64,000 nucleotides of DNA, from assembly GCA_947447265.1 (NCBI GenBank), contig CANFKC010000006.1:1-64000 (forward strand), written 5' to 3'. The translations under genes and the position numbers were made by a program. Of this stretch, positions 34,188-42,996 are shown one piece after another; position 1 is the first letter of the stretch; each line of letters starts with the position of its first letter. The DNA comes from Chitinophagaceae bacterium (GTDB lineage: Bacteria > Bacteroidota > Bacteroidia > Chitinophagales > Chitinophagaceae). Below the pieces are notes generated by a model. That model had not been told where the DNA came from and did no database searches. It saw only the letters and a list, made by a program, of their open reading frames with translations.

Positions 34188-34221
34188 CAAATGTATGAAT
34201 ATAATTAATTCAAATTGCAAA
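34188..34221 (-). promoter_or_regulatory. promoter of the rplKAJL operon
   Basis: On the minus strand, TTTG (34221-34218), 22 bases, then TACATTTG (34195-34188), matching TTTG/TAnnTTTG with spacing one or two bases longer than ideal. It lies 97 bases before the rplK ATG. Confidence 0.6.
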
Positions 34222-34278
34222 TGAGGAAAAATATTTTTTTGGGTATATCAAAAGCTGGCTCGCAAAAGAAAGAATTTT

Positions 34279-34310
34279 TTTGTAATAATGCATTGCAACA
34301 TTTATATTTG
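34279..34310 (+). promoter_or_regulatory. promoter of the T9SS cargo gene at 34337
   Basis: TTTG (34279-34282), 20 bases, TATATTTG (34303-34310): a full Bacteroidota consensus match, 26 bases before the ATG. Confidence 0.8.
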
Positions 34311-34336
34311 TCTAATCATTAACTAAAACCCCTATT

Positions 34337-35245
34337 ATGAAAAAACTATTTACACTACTCATTGTATTGTTCGCATACAATGCCGCCAATGCTCAGTATT
34401 ACTGGTCGGAACAATTTGAGTATCCAAATGATGGTTATCGGAGCCGTTTCGTAATGGATACCACCCACGCTAACAACAGATGGCAAATAGGACACCCCAA
34501 TAAGGTAGTTTTTGACTCAGCTTCCTGTTATTCAATGCCAAACGTTATAGTTACAGATACGGTTAATTATTTCCCACCTAACGATACGTCAGTATTTACC
34601 ATGTATCATGTTTATACTCATTACCCGATGATGCAGGTCATGTTTTACTATAAATTAGATATTGACACGAACATGAAAGCAGTAATGGAAATATCGGGCG
34701 ATAATGGGGCTAATTGGATAAACCCGATTACTGAAGATACAACATATATGTTTTATTGGTCCAGCAAGCCGAGTTTAGACACGTCAACTGCTTCATGGCA
34801 GGCTTTCGAACTGGGGCTTTATCCCTGGGCAAGTGCGATTGCTGGAGGGAGTTACACTTTCCCTCATTATCGTACTTCCGATACTTTACTTTTCAGGTTT
34901 ACACTTATTTCAGGAAGCGACACTACGCATAGGGACGGTTGGATGATGGACGATTTTATGATTGTGAATGCGCCAATGGAGGGCCTTGTGCACTCTGTTG
35001 ATCTGGACTTGAATTTGAATTGTTATCCGGTGCCTGCTGCCTACCGGCTATTCATTGCTAATAAAAAGCCACTTACGAATAAGGCCTTCATTACTGTGAC
35101 CGATGTTTATGGTCGCGAAATCTACAATATGGAGACCAATGATATGTTGGCAACGCTTAACTTCAGCCTACCTGACGGGGTCTATTGTTTGAAATATCGA
35201 ACAGGTGGGAATGTTAGTATGAAAATGTTTACTATCAGGCATTAA
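34337..35245 (+). CDS. T9SS-secreted protein with type A sorting domain (302 aa)
   Basis: Signal peptide at residues 1-20 (MKKLFTLLIVLFAYNAANAQ). The middle (about 21-215) is a jelly-roll-like beta domain with WSEQFEYPNDGYRS, NRWQIGHPNK and RDGWMMDDFMIVN, resembling MAM-type or lectin-like modules of Bacteroidota exoproteins. The last 80 residues fit a T9SS type A sorting domain (LNLNCYPVPAAYRLFIAN, ITVTDVYGREIYNM, LPDGVYCLKY). A surface or extracellular location is therefore likely; the binding partner is unknown. It has its own strong promoter. Confidence 0.85.
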   Translation: MKKLFTLLIVLFAYNAANAQYYWSEQFEYPNDGYRSRFVMDTTHANNRWQIGHPNKVVFDSASCYSMPNVIVTDTVNYFPPNDTSVFTMYHVYTHYPMMQVMFYYKLDIDTNMKAVMEISGDNGANWINPITEDTTYMFYWSSKPSLDTSTASWQAFELGLYPWASAIAGGSYTFPHYRTSDTLLFRFTLISGSDTTHRDGWMMDDFMIVNAPMEGLVHSVDLDLNLNCYPVPAAYRLFIANKKPLTNKAFITVTDVYGREIYNMETNDMLATLNFSLPDGVYCLKYRTGGNVSMKMFTIRH

Positions 35246-35256
35246 TTGCTAACAGG

Positions 35257-36813
35257 CTAGTCAGTAATGATTACTTTCTTTACTGCCCTTGCCCCAAGGT
35301 TAGCCATATGCATAAAATATATCCCCGATTGTAATCCGTCCCGGGAAATAGTAATAGTATGTGGCCCTGCCGGATATGCCTGCTTCGTTATGGTCCTCAC
35401 CATACGGCCATCTGAATGATAAAGTTCAATGGATACTAATCCTCCCTGCGATACAAATGGAACCGTTGTATTGTTAGTAAATGGATTGGGGAAATTCTGT
35501 GACAGCATTTCTGTGCTTGCCGCACTTTGTTTGTTCTTCCTGAAAATAGGCAGAACCTCAAAATTGCCCGGCAGTACTTTATCGAGGATGGCTCGCTCAA
35601 CCTCAAACCAATCAGAAAGTACCGATGCGTATACGGAACGGAAGTCGTGTTGCATTTCAAGATTGTCGTATACAGTTGCGTGTTCGGGTATTACAGGGTT
35701 GCTACCTATAAAACCAGGGTTTACACCACTGCCAAAGACCATTACAGGGCCTGCAGTACCATGGTCTGTGCCCACACTCGCATTTGATTTTATGCGCCTC
35801 CCAAACTCAGATATGGTCATTGCAGCCACTCTGTCGTCAATATTCAACTGCCTGCAGTCATCGAAAAACGCTGCTACAGCGGCGGATAGCTTACCTAATA
35901 ATTTTGAATGTTTACCAGCAGATGTGTCTGCACTATCTACCTGGGACGCATGAGTGTCAAATCCACCGAGGCTCACAATATAAACGGGTGTATTTAACCC
36001 TCCTGCTATCAATCGTGCTACAATTTTTAGCTGTTCAGCCAATGCATCAGAATCGGGGTAAGCGGCCTTATTTTTTGCTTTGGCTGCTGCATTTTGCAGC
36101 GCGCTGGTATATTCATGACTTTGTTGCGCCACATATCTTAAAAACGTAAGCTCGTGCCCAGCCTTTGAGTTTGGTGCCGAGGCCACTTCATTGTTTATAA
36201 TGTTGTAGAAACTATCAATCGTCGATATGGCCATTCCCATACAAACGTCAGTACCCATAAGCGCAATAGAAGTTTCGTTGCCTATTTCTATTGCCAGCGG
36301 ATGTGGAAAGTTGGAGTTGGGATAACCGTTTGGGTAACCAGGATGCTCTTCGCTCAGGTACCGCCCCAGCCAGCCTGTGTTAAGATACTGTAAGGAGTCG
36401 GATCCGGTAAGCCATATGTCCGTTGCCCTGAAGTGAGAAAAGCTTTGGTCGGGATAGCTTACACTTTGCACAACGTTCATAAGTCCGTCGTTATACATAT
36501 TGCGCAGCCCGCCCAGCGCAGGATGCAAGCCGGTCGTATCTGTTCCGTTAAGTGGGAGTAACTTGTTTTTCGCAATAACGAGATTTGGGCGGGCATTGGC
36601 AAGCGCACTGTATTGGTCAATCGGAATGATAGTGTTCAATCCATCATTCCCGCCTATCAATTGAATGAACACCATTACCTTTCCATTTTCTGCAGTTTGC
36701 CTGGCAAGTAATTGCAATAGCGGGTTTTGCCCAAGTGTCCTGATAGGTAATCCGTTCAATGCAGTCGATAGTACTGCAGTATTGGCCAGGTGTAAAAAAT
36801 CTCGTCGTTTCAT
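35257..36813 (-). CDS. DUF1501-family protein with T9SS sorting domain
   Basis: 518 residues. The N-terminus carries a twin-arginine-like motif (MKRRDFLHLANTAVLS). The body is DUF1501, a sulfatase/alkaline-phosphatase-like fold of unknown activity: VFIQLIGGNDGLNTIIPI, LHPALGGLRNMYNDG, the GFDTHASQ segment and SEFGRRIKSNASVGTDHGTAG, which contain likely metal ligands. The C-terminal 85 residues are a T9SS type A domain (LSQNFPNPFTNNTTVPF to VKKVIITD). It starts 12 bases after the DUF1800 gene; DUF1800-DUF1501 pairs are common and are assumed to work together. Confidence 0.93.
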   Translation of the reverse strand: MKRRDFLHLANTAVLSTALNGLPIRTLGQNPLLQLLARQTAENGKVMVFIQLIGGNDGLNTIIPIDQYSALANARPNLVIAKNKLLPLNGTDTTGLHPALGGLRNMYNDGLMNVVQSVSYPDQSFSHFRATDIWLTGSDSLQYLNTGWLGRYLSEEHPGYPNGYPNSNFPHPLAIEIGNETSIALMGTDVCMGMAISTIDSFYNIINNEVASAPNSKAGHELTFLRYVAQQSHEYTSALQNAAAKAKNKAAYPDSDALAEQLKIVARLIAGGLNTPVYIVSLGGFDTHASQVDSADTSAGKHSKLLGKLSAAVAAFFDDCRQLNIDDRVAAMTISEFGRRIKSNASVGTDHGTAGPVMVFGSGVNPGFIGSNPVIPEHATVYDNLEMQHDFRSVYASVLSDWFEVERAILDKVLPGNFEVLPIFRKNKQSAASTEMLSQNFPNPFTNNTTVPFVSQGGLVSIELYHSDGRMVRTITKQAYPAGPHTITISRDGLQSGIYFMHMANLGARAVKKVIITD

Positions 36814-36825
36814 TGGGCTTGTGGT

Positions 36826-38541
36826 TTAACAGAGCTGGTATTCTGGCAGCCTTAATAGAAAAGTATACATTGGTGTCAACCTGTTTTTGGCTATTGCGGT
36901 ATTTTCAGGGGACGGGTCCGCCAGGTAGTTATTCCATATGTCAGTCCAATATGACTCATTTGTCTGGCCCGCAAGTAATATGTTTTTAAGAGTATCAATA
37001 TCAGTGGTAGCAATGTCAATACCACAATGCACACGCTGTAAGTACTGAATAAGGGCAGTCGCATTGCCTGCTACTGAAATTGTCCTGGTATATTCGAGCA
37101 CGTCAATAGTAACCGTTGTTGATGTTCCGCTGGTATATCCGGTATTCAGCATCGTGTCACAAAATTCCATACGTAATGGCAGCGTACTTGAATTAATCCA
37201 CATCTCATAGTATACCGGTGATTTATAAAAAGCCGGCCATCCGGCAACATTCGGTGGTTCGCCCAGGTCTAATCCGAGGATATTTCCAAGCAGATAGGGG
37301 TAGGTCCAAAGCGCATAAATGTCTTTGGTAGTCAAAGTTCCGGGGATATTTACGTTGAAAGAGCGAAATGCGCCTATAAGCAGATCAAGCGGTGTTTTTA
37401 TATAACATCCGGCATTATTATTGTCAAAAAAATGTTCGCTTTTTAACAGTGCGCTTAGCACCGGTTTTATTTCAAAGTTATTATTGATAAATATAGTAGC
37501 GAGTGATTGTATGATGCTGCTGTCAACAGCCGTATCAATATTGTAGTAAACGAAAAAGCGATAGAGCTTTTCACAAATAAAATGTGCTATCTCCTGCTCT
37601 TTTGTAAATATCAGCTCAATTAGTTCGTCGGTTTCGTTTGCTCCGTTGCTTCCACCTTGCCCATGTATGACGCTATCACCGTAGAAGGAGGAAAACTGTT
37701 TGTCCGTCGTGTCATGTAAGGCCGGTTGGAAAAAACTTTCAAATGATATGTCATTTACCTGCCAGCCGGTTAGTACCCGGGCGGCAGCCTTAACATCGTC
37801 TTCGGTATAATTGCTACTATTGTTCTTTCCAACAGTAAACAGTTCCTGTAGTTCTCTTGCATAGTTTTCGTCGGGAGCATTTTTTATATTCTTCGCACCA
37901 TTAAGGTACATAAGCATTGCCGCGTCTTTTGTTATTGATTTTACTAGGGATTTGAAATTGCCAAGGGCGTTGTTTCTCAATAAAATGTGGTGGCGGTAAC
38001 TTAGCTGAGCTTGTCCTACAACATAAACCTGGGTGGCAAAGTGGTTGTGCCAGAAGAATATCATCTTTTCCATGACACTCAGGTTCTGATTGATGAGCAA
38101 TCCAAACCACCACACTTTGAATGATGCCTGCCGGGTTGAATTAACGTCGCCATTACCAGTAATTGCGTTCACCCATGTTTGCCCGCCGGGAACTCCTGTA
38201 ATATCAGGTACGCCATAATCCGTGTAATTGTTGAGTGGTGGGGCAGGGGGTGCAGGAATGTTATCCAGCAAAAAATCTACCGCGGCGCTCAGACTCATTC
38301 CCTCCAATGTAGTAAGGTCGCTTTCCTTTACGCCAAACATGGTCCTGCGCAACAGGTGCCTTACCTGCGTTGAGGTCCACGGGCCGGTATACTCATTTAA
38401 TGTTGTGGTAGTTTTATATGCACCCGGTAATTCCTTATTTGCGTATTTATCGAAAATAGGGTCAATTTCAGGGGTGGTAATTTCTTTCGTCTGGCTGGTG
38501 GTCAATTGCTCAAGAAATTGCCGCCTGTTTAGTTTGCTCAT
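36826..38541 (-). CDS. DUF1800-family protein
   Basis: 571 residues from the chosen ATG, which begins MSKLNRRQFLEQL, a twin-arginine-like start. Upstream codons in frame (26 more) lack this feature and are not expected. Family features: HLLRRTMFGVKESDL, MIFFWHNHFATQ, LRNNALGNFKSLVKSITKDAAMLMYL, ENYARELQELFTVG, AARVLTGWQV, and LGEPPNVAGWPAFYKSP. The function of DUF1800 is unknown; it is nearly always beside DUF1501, as here. It is divergent from the YCF48-like gene, with 155 bases between. Confidence 0.93.
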   Translation of the reverse strand: MSKLNRRQFLEQLTTSQTKEITTPEIDPIFDKYANKELPGAYKTTTTLNEYTGPWTSTQVRHLLRRTMFGVKESDLTTLEGMSLSAAVDFLLDNIPAPPAPPLNNYTDYGVPDITGVPGGQTWVNAITGNGDVNSTRQASFKVWWFGLLINQNLSVMEKMIFFWHNHFATQVYVVGQAQLSYRHHILLRNNALGNFKSLVKSITKDAAMLMYLNGAKNIKNAPDENYARELQELFTVGKNNSSNYTEDDVKAAARVLTGWQVNDISFESFFQPALHDTTDKQFSSFYGDSVIHGQGGSNGANETDELIELIFTKEQEIAHFICEKLYRFFVYYNIDTAVDSSIIQSLATIFINNNFEIKPVLSALLKSEHFFDNNNAGCYIKTPLDLLIGAFRSFNVNIPGTLTTKDIYALWTYPYLLGNILGLDLGEPPNVAGWPAFYKSPVYYEMWINSSTLPLRMEFCDTMLNTGYTSGTSTTVTIDVLEYTRTISVAGNATALIQYLQRVHCGIDIATTDIDTLKNILLAGQTNESYWTDIWNNYLADPSPENTAIAKNRLTPMYTFLLRLPEYQLC

Positions 38542-38696
38542 GTTGCTTAATAGGTCCCGGTCAACTAAGTTATGATTTCCCGATGTATTGGCAAAATTGT
38601 AATGGAAATCAATTTGCAACTCATGAAATTGTTTTTAATTACCATCAAAACGCATGGTGCAATAGTTGTATTTTTAGGGTCGTATCGCAATTATCT

Positions 38697-39716
38697 ATGT
38701 TTAAACTGATCACATTCTTCCTCATCATTTCTTTCAGCATAAATGCCCAAACCCTGCAATGGCAAAACATAGTACCCCAAACCGATGCCTCATTTCGTGG
38801 CCTTTCGGTGGTCGATGACAGTTTTGCCTGGGTTAGCGGCAGCAAGGGTTGGGTAGGCAGGAGTACTAATGGTGGTAATATTTGGTCCTTTCAACAGCTG
38901 AAAGGTTATGAAAAGTGTGATTTTCGCTCGGTATACGCCTTTGATAAGAATAATGTGGTTATTGCTAATGCTGGTTCGCCAGCTTTCATATTGGTTACGC
39001 ACAATGCTGGCACAACCTGGACTAAGGTTTACCAGGATGACGACTCGCTGGCATTTTTTGATGGTATCGATTTCTGGAACAAAAAGAGCGGTATTATATA
39101 TGGTGACCCGAAAGATGGACATATCAACATACTAAAAACTAGTGATGGCGGACAAACCTGGCACGAATTACCGCAAAAGAGCAGGCCTGCCATGGCTAAG
39201 GGTGAAGCCTCGTTTGCCGCAAGCGGTACTACTATAAGGTGTTCAAAGCATGGTGGGGTAGCAATAGCAACCGGGGGCGCCGTTTCGCGGTTACTAGTTT
39301 CTGAAAATCGAGGCAGGCGATGGAAATCGTTGCCGACGCCAATAATACAGGGGCAAAGTACAACCGGTATATTTTCTTTTGCCTGCTGGAATAAAACGAA
39401 AATGGTAATTGTTGGCGGCGACTATAAGCAAGATACTTTGAGGAAAAATCATATTTTCTGTACAAAAAACGGAGGAAAGCAATGGTTTGCACCAACGGCC
39501 CCTACACGGGGTTATAGAGAGTGTGTTAACTACATAAACAAACAAACACTGCTGGCTACCGGCCCCACGGGTTCAGATATTTCATACAATGGAGGAGAAA
39601 ACTGGCAACCAGCTAATGACGAAAAGCAGTTCCACTGCATAAAAAAGGCACGAAAGGGCACTACAATAATAGCTGCAGGTGGCGCAGGGAAAATAGCCAT
39701 TGTCGTAATTCTTTAA
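38697..39716 (+). CDS. secreted YCF48/BNR-repeat beta-propeller protein
   Basis: 339 residues from ATG 38697, which gives a clean signal peptide (MFKLITFFLIISFSINAQ). An upstream in-frame start would add 38 unlikely residues. At least six Asp-box/BNR-like motifs are spaced along the protein: STNGGNIW, THNAGTTW, TSDGGQTW, SENRGRRW, TKNGGKQW and SYNGGENW. They form a beta-propeller like plant/cyanobacterial YCF48, used in photosystem assembly there. In Bacteroidota such proteins are exported and uncharacterised. Confidence 0.88.
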   Translation: MFKLITFFLIISFSINAQTLQWQNIVPQTDASFRGLSVVDDSFAWVSGSKGWVGRSTNGGNIWSFQQLKGYEKCDFRSVYAFDKNNVVIANAGSPAFILVTHNAGTTWTKVYQDDDSLAFFDGIDFWNKKSGIIYGDPKDGHINILKTSDGGQTWHELPQKSRPAMAKGEASFAASGTTIRCSKHGGVAIATGGAVSRLLVSENRGRRWKSLPTPIIQGQSTTGIFSFACWNKTKMVIVGGDYKQDTLRKNHIFCTKNGGKQWFAPTAPTRGYRECVNYINKQTLLATGPTGSDISYNGGENWQPANDEKQFHCIKKARKGTTIIAAGGAGKIAIVVIL

Positions 39717-39848
39717 TTAGCGTCATAAATTTGTTTACCGACGAATTAATGGTATTTACCTACAAATTGGGGTAACTGCTCTTATTTTAGTATTTCTTAA
39801 ACTTTTAATGCCTGACATTTGCGCTGCAATTGATAAAACACACGTATA

Positions 39849-42173
39849 ATGAAGCATTTAAGGTACATTTTTCTTTTTCTTTTCGCAGCAATATCGATTC
39901 CATCTTACGCCCAGACCGACAAGAAATTTGTGATAAGCGGAACAATAAAGGATAAGAAGAACGGAGAAACGCTAATAGGCGCCATGGTACAGGTAACCGA
40001 CCTGAAAAATACCGGTGCTATAAGTAACGATTATGGTTTCTATTCTGTAACTATCGCGAAAGGTAGCCATAATATTGATATTTCTTATGTGGGTTACAAG
40101 CGTATTTCAATTGCCGTCGATCTCGAAAAAGATACCACCATTAACCTGGCATTAGAGGGCGAAGTCGCTAACCTGAAAGAAGTAGTGGTATCGTCGGTAA
40201 GAAAAGATGCCAATGTAACCAATACGCAGGGTGGTATGGAAAAGCTGGATATTCGGGAAATATCGAAGATACCCGTATTTTTTGGCGAAAAGGACGTACT
40301 GAAAACATTGCAGTTAACGCCGGGTATTAAATCAGCCGGAGACGGCAATTCCGGTTTTTATGTGCGTGGCGGTGCTGCTGACCAGAACCTGATATTGCTG
40401 GATGAAGCTACGGTGTATAATGCATCTCACTTATTGGGCTTCTTCAGTACGTTCAATAGCGATGCCATAAAAGACGTTACTGTTTATAAGGGCACTAATC
40501 CATCGCAATATGGCGGTCGCCTGGCTTCCGTGCTTGATATTAAGATGAATGACGGTAATGACCAGAAATACCATATTGGCGGCGGTATAGGCCTTATAGC
40601 TTCCCGTCTTAATCTGGAAGGACCTATCAAGAAGAATAAGGGATCGTTCCTTATTGCTGCAAGGCGCACTTATGCCGATGTCTTCCTGAAACCGTTCCCT
40701 GATTACGCAGACAACAAACTTTATTTCTACGATCTTAACCTGAAAGCCAATTATCAGCTGAACGACAAGAACCGTATTTTCCTTTCTGGCTATTTTGGGC
40801 AAGATAAAATTGGCCTGGCCAATACATTTGGTATTAACTGGGGTAATGCCACCGGCACCTTGCGCTGGAATTCCATCATTTCCTCAAAATTGTTTTCTAA
40901 TACGTCGTTTATCTTTAGCAACTACAACTATAAAATCTCTATTACTTCCAGCTCGGTTAACATCGATATCAAATCAAAAATTGAAGACTTTAACCTGAAG
41001 CAGGATTTCACTTATATACAAAGCCCGAAGAATAAATTGAAATTTGGCTTTAATAGCGTGCACCACACTATTACTCCGGGTCAGATCACTTCAACAAACG
41101 ATTCCGCACAATTCGCTAAACTACAGGACCGTTTCGCCTGGGAAAATGCAGCATATGTATCAGATGAGCTAACCGTTAGCGATAAATTCAGCCTCATTTA
41201 TGGATTGAGGCTCACTGCATTCAGCTTGCTGGGGTCAGGTGATTTTTACAGCTACAACGCAGCGGGCGAGGTGTCTGACTCTACCCATTATAATACCGGC
41301 GAGTTTGTAAAAACCTATGTTAACCTGGAACCTCGCGTTTCAGCATGCTACCTGCTGAACAAGACGAGTTCGTTAAAAGGCGGATATGCCCGTAACGTGC
41401 AGAACCTCCACCTCATCAGTAATTCCACATCTACCAACCCGACCGACCTTTGGATTCCGAGCAGCAATAATGTAAATCCTGAAATTGCTGACCAGGTATC
41501 GCTTGGGTATTTCCGGAATTTTAAGGAAAATAAATTTGAGTTCAGTGCGGAGATGTATTACAAGAATATGCAGAACCAGGTGGACTACAAGAACGGAGCC
41601 AACACACAAGCCAATGACAAAGTGGAAGGTGAGCTGTTATTCGGTAAAGGCAGGGCCTATGGTGTCGAGCTATTCCTGAAAAAGAAATATGGCAAATTCA
41701 ACGGTTGGGTGGGTTATACCTTGTCGCGCTCTGAAAAGCAGATCGATGGTATTAACAACAGCGACTGGTATGTTGCAAGGCAAGACAGGACGCACGATAT
41801 TTCCGTGGTTGGTATCTACGACCTGAACAAAAAATGGTCTTTCTCCGCAGCATGGGTGTTCAATACGGGTAATGCAGTAACCTTCCCAAGTGGTAAGTAC
41901 TATATTGATAATCAGGTGCAGTACCTGTATACCGAAAGGAACGGCTACAGAATGCCAAACTACCACAGGCTCGACATTGGCGCAACCTGGTATCGCAAGA
42001 AAACCGAGAAGTTTGAAAGCAGCTGGAGCTTCAGTGTTTATAACGCTTACGGTCGCCAGAACCCTTACGCAATTACCTTCCAGCAGAGCGAAACAGACCC
42101 GAATAAGACCGAAGCCGTGCAAACTGCATTGTTCCGTTGGGTACCATCATTAACCTATAATTTCAAATTCTAA
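39849..42173 (+). CDS. TonB-dependent receptor with carboxypeptidase-like regulatory domain
   Basis: 774-residue outer-membrane transporter. Signal peptide 1-21 (ending SYAQ); a CarboxypepD_reg-like domain (about 27-105, VISGTIKDKKNGETLIGA, NISY-type DISYVGYKR); a plug domain (about 125-235, VLKTLQLTPGIKS, GFYVRGGAADQNLILLDEA); then a beta-barrel ending NFKF with a terminal aromatic residue. The N-terminal extension is a form usual in Bacteroidota. A DUF4249 lipoprotein gene follows after 16 bases, a standard pairing; the cargo is unknown, but siderophore or metal complexes are possible. Confidence 0.95.
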   Translation: MKHLRYIFLFLFAAISIPSYAQTDKKFVISGTIKDKKNGETLIGAMVQVTDLKNTGAISNDYGFYSVTIAKGSHNIDISYVGYKRISIAVDLEKDTTINLALEGEVANLKEVVVSSVRKDANVTNTQGGMEKLDIREISKIPVFFGEKDVLKTLQLTPGIKSAGDGNSGFYVRGGAADQNLILLDEATVYNASHLLGFFSTFNSDAIKDVTVYKGTNPSQYGGRLASVLDIKMNDGNDQKYHIGGGIGLIASRLNLEGPIKKNKGSFLIAARRTYADVFLKPFPDYADNKLYFYDLNLKANYQLNDKNRIFLSGYFGQDKIGLANTFGINWGNATGTLRWNSIISSKLFSNTSFIFSNYNYKISITSSSVNIDIKSKIEDFNLKQDFTYIQSPKNKLKFGFNSVHHTITPGQITSTNDSAQFAKLQDRFAWENAAYVSDELTVSDKFSLIYGLRLTAFSLLGSGDFYSYNAAGEVSDSTHYNTGEFVKTYVNLEPRVSACYLLNKTSSLKGGYARNVQNLHLISNSTSTNPTDLWIPSSNNVNPEIADQVSLGYFRNFKENKFEFSAEMYYKNMQNQVDYKNGANTQANDKVEGELLFGKGRAYGVELFLKKKYGKFNGWVGYTLSRSEKQIDGINNSDWYVARQDRTHDISVVGIYDLNKKWSFSAAWVFNTGNAVTFPSGKYYIDNQVQYLYTERNGYRMPNYHRLDIGATWYRKKTEKFESSWSFSVYNAYGRQNPYAITFQQSETDPNKTEAVQTALFRWVPSLTYNFKF

Positions 42174-42189
42174 ATACCCCATATACTAT

Positions 42190-42987
42190 ATGAAAGCTTT
42201 TCTTTCCTTAATAGCCATAGCTGCCGTTTTTTCATTTGCAAGTTGTCAGAAGGTCATCGATATTGACCTGAATTCGAAAGATCCAAAAATTGTGATTGAA
42301 GGTATTGTGACTGACGATACGCTTACGCCACAGACTATAAGAATAACACAGAGCGTTAACTTCAGCGCTACCAATAGCTTCCCCGCGGTAACAGGAGCGG
42401 TAGTAACGCTCAAAGATGATGCCGGCGACAGCATGTTACTTACTGAAACAACTCCTGGATACTACCAGACCAGCAAAATGCACGGTATACCGGGCCGAAC
42501 TTATTTCCTTAATGTGAAAACAGGTGGCAAAACATACACTGCTAGTTCGAAAATGCCATTAAAGGTGCGGTTTGATTCTTTAAAGATAGAAGAGTTTGGA
42601 TTCGGTGCTAATGCAAGCAAGTCAATTGTACCCACGTTTCGCGACCCTGCCGGCACAGGCAATAATTACCGTTTCACGCTTTACGACAATGAAATCGTAT
42701 CCACCTTACTTTATCTATACGACGATATGCAAGTAGATGGCGCTATTAACCAACGCCCTCTTTTCAGCCGTGATGAGAATATGAAATTCGCGGTAGGCGA
42801 TTCGGTAACCGTGGTTATGATGTGTATTGACAGGCCGGTTTATAACTACTTTTTCAGCCTTAGTCAAAACAGTTCAGGACCTAATCAGAGCGCGACACCA
42901 GCTAACCCGGTCACAAATATTGATGGCGCCACACTGGGGTACTTTACCGCACAAACAGTGGAGGTGAAGAAGACGTTTATAAAATAA
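42190..42987 (+). CDS. DUF4249 lipoprotein, partner of the TonB receptor
   Basis: 265 residues. A lipoprotein signal ends FASC (Cys20). The body opens QKVIDIDLNSKDPKIVIEG, the typical DUF4249 beginning, and continues with TPQTIRITQSVNF and AVVTLKDDAGD, beta-sandwich segments. The family sits beside TonB receptors and is thought to be an outer-surface accessory. It is co-directional with and 16 bases after the receptor, so they form one operon. It converges with the arylsulfotransferase-like gene. Confidence 0.92.
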   Translation: MKAFLSLIAIAAVFSFASCQKVIDIDLNSKDPKIVIEGIVTDDTLTPQTIRITQSVNFSATNSFPAVTGAVVTLKDDAGDSMLLTETTPGYYQTSKMHGIPGRTYFLNVKTGGKTYTASSKMPLKVRFDSLKIEEFGFGANASKSIVPTFRDPAGTGNNYRFTLYDNEIVSTLLYLYDDMQVDGAINQRPLFSRDENMKFAVGDSVTVVMMCIDRPVYNYFFSLSQNSSGPNQSATPANPVTNIDGATLGYFTAQTVEVKKTFIK

Positions 42988-42996
42988 GAATGCGTG

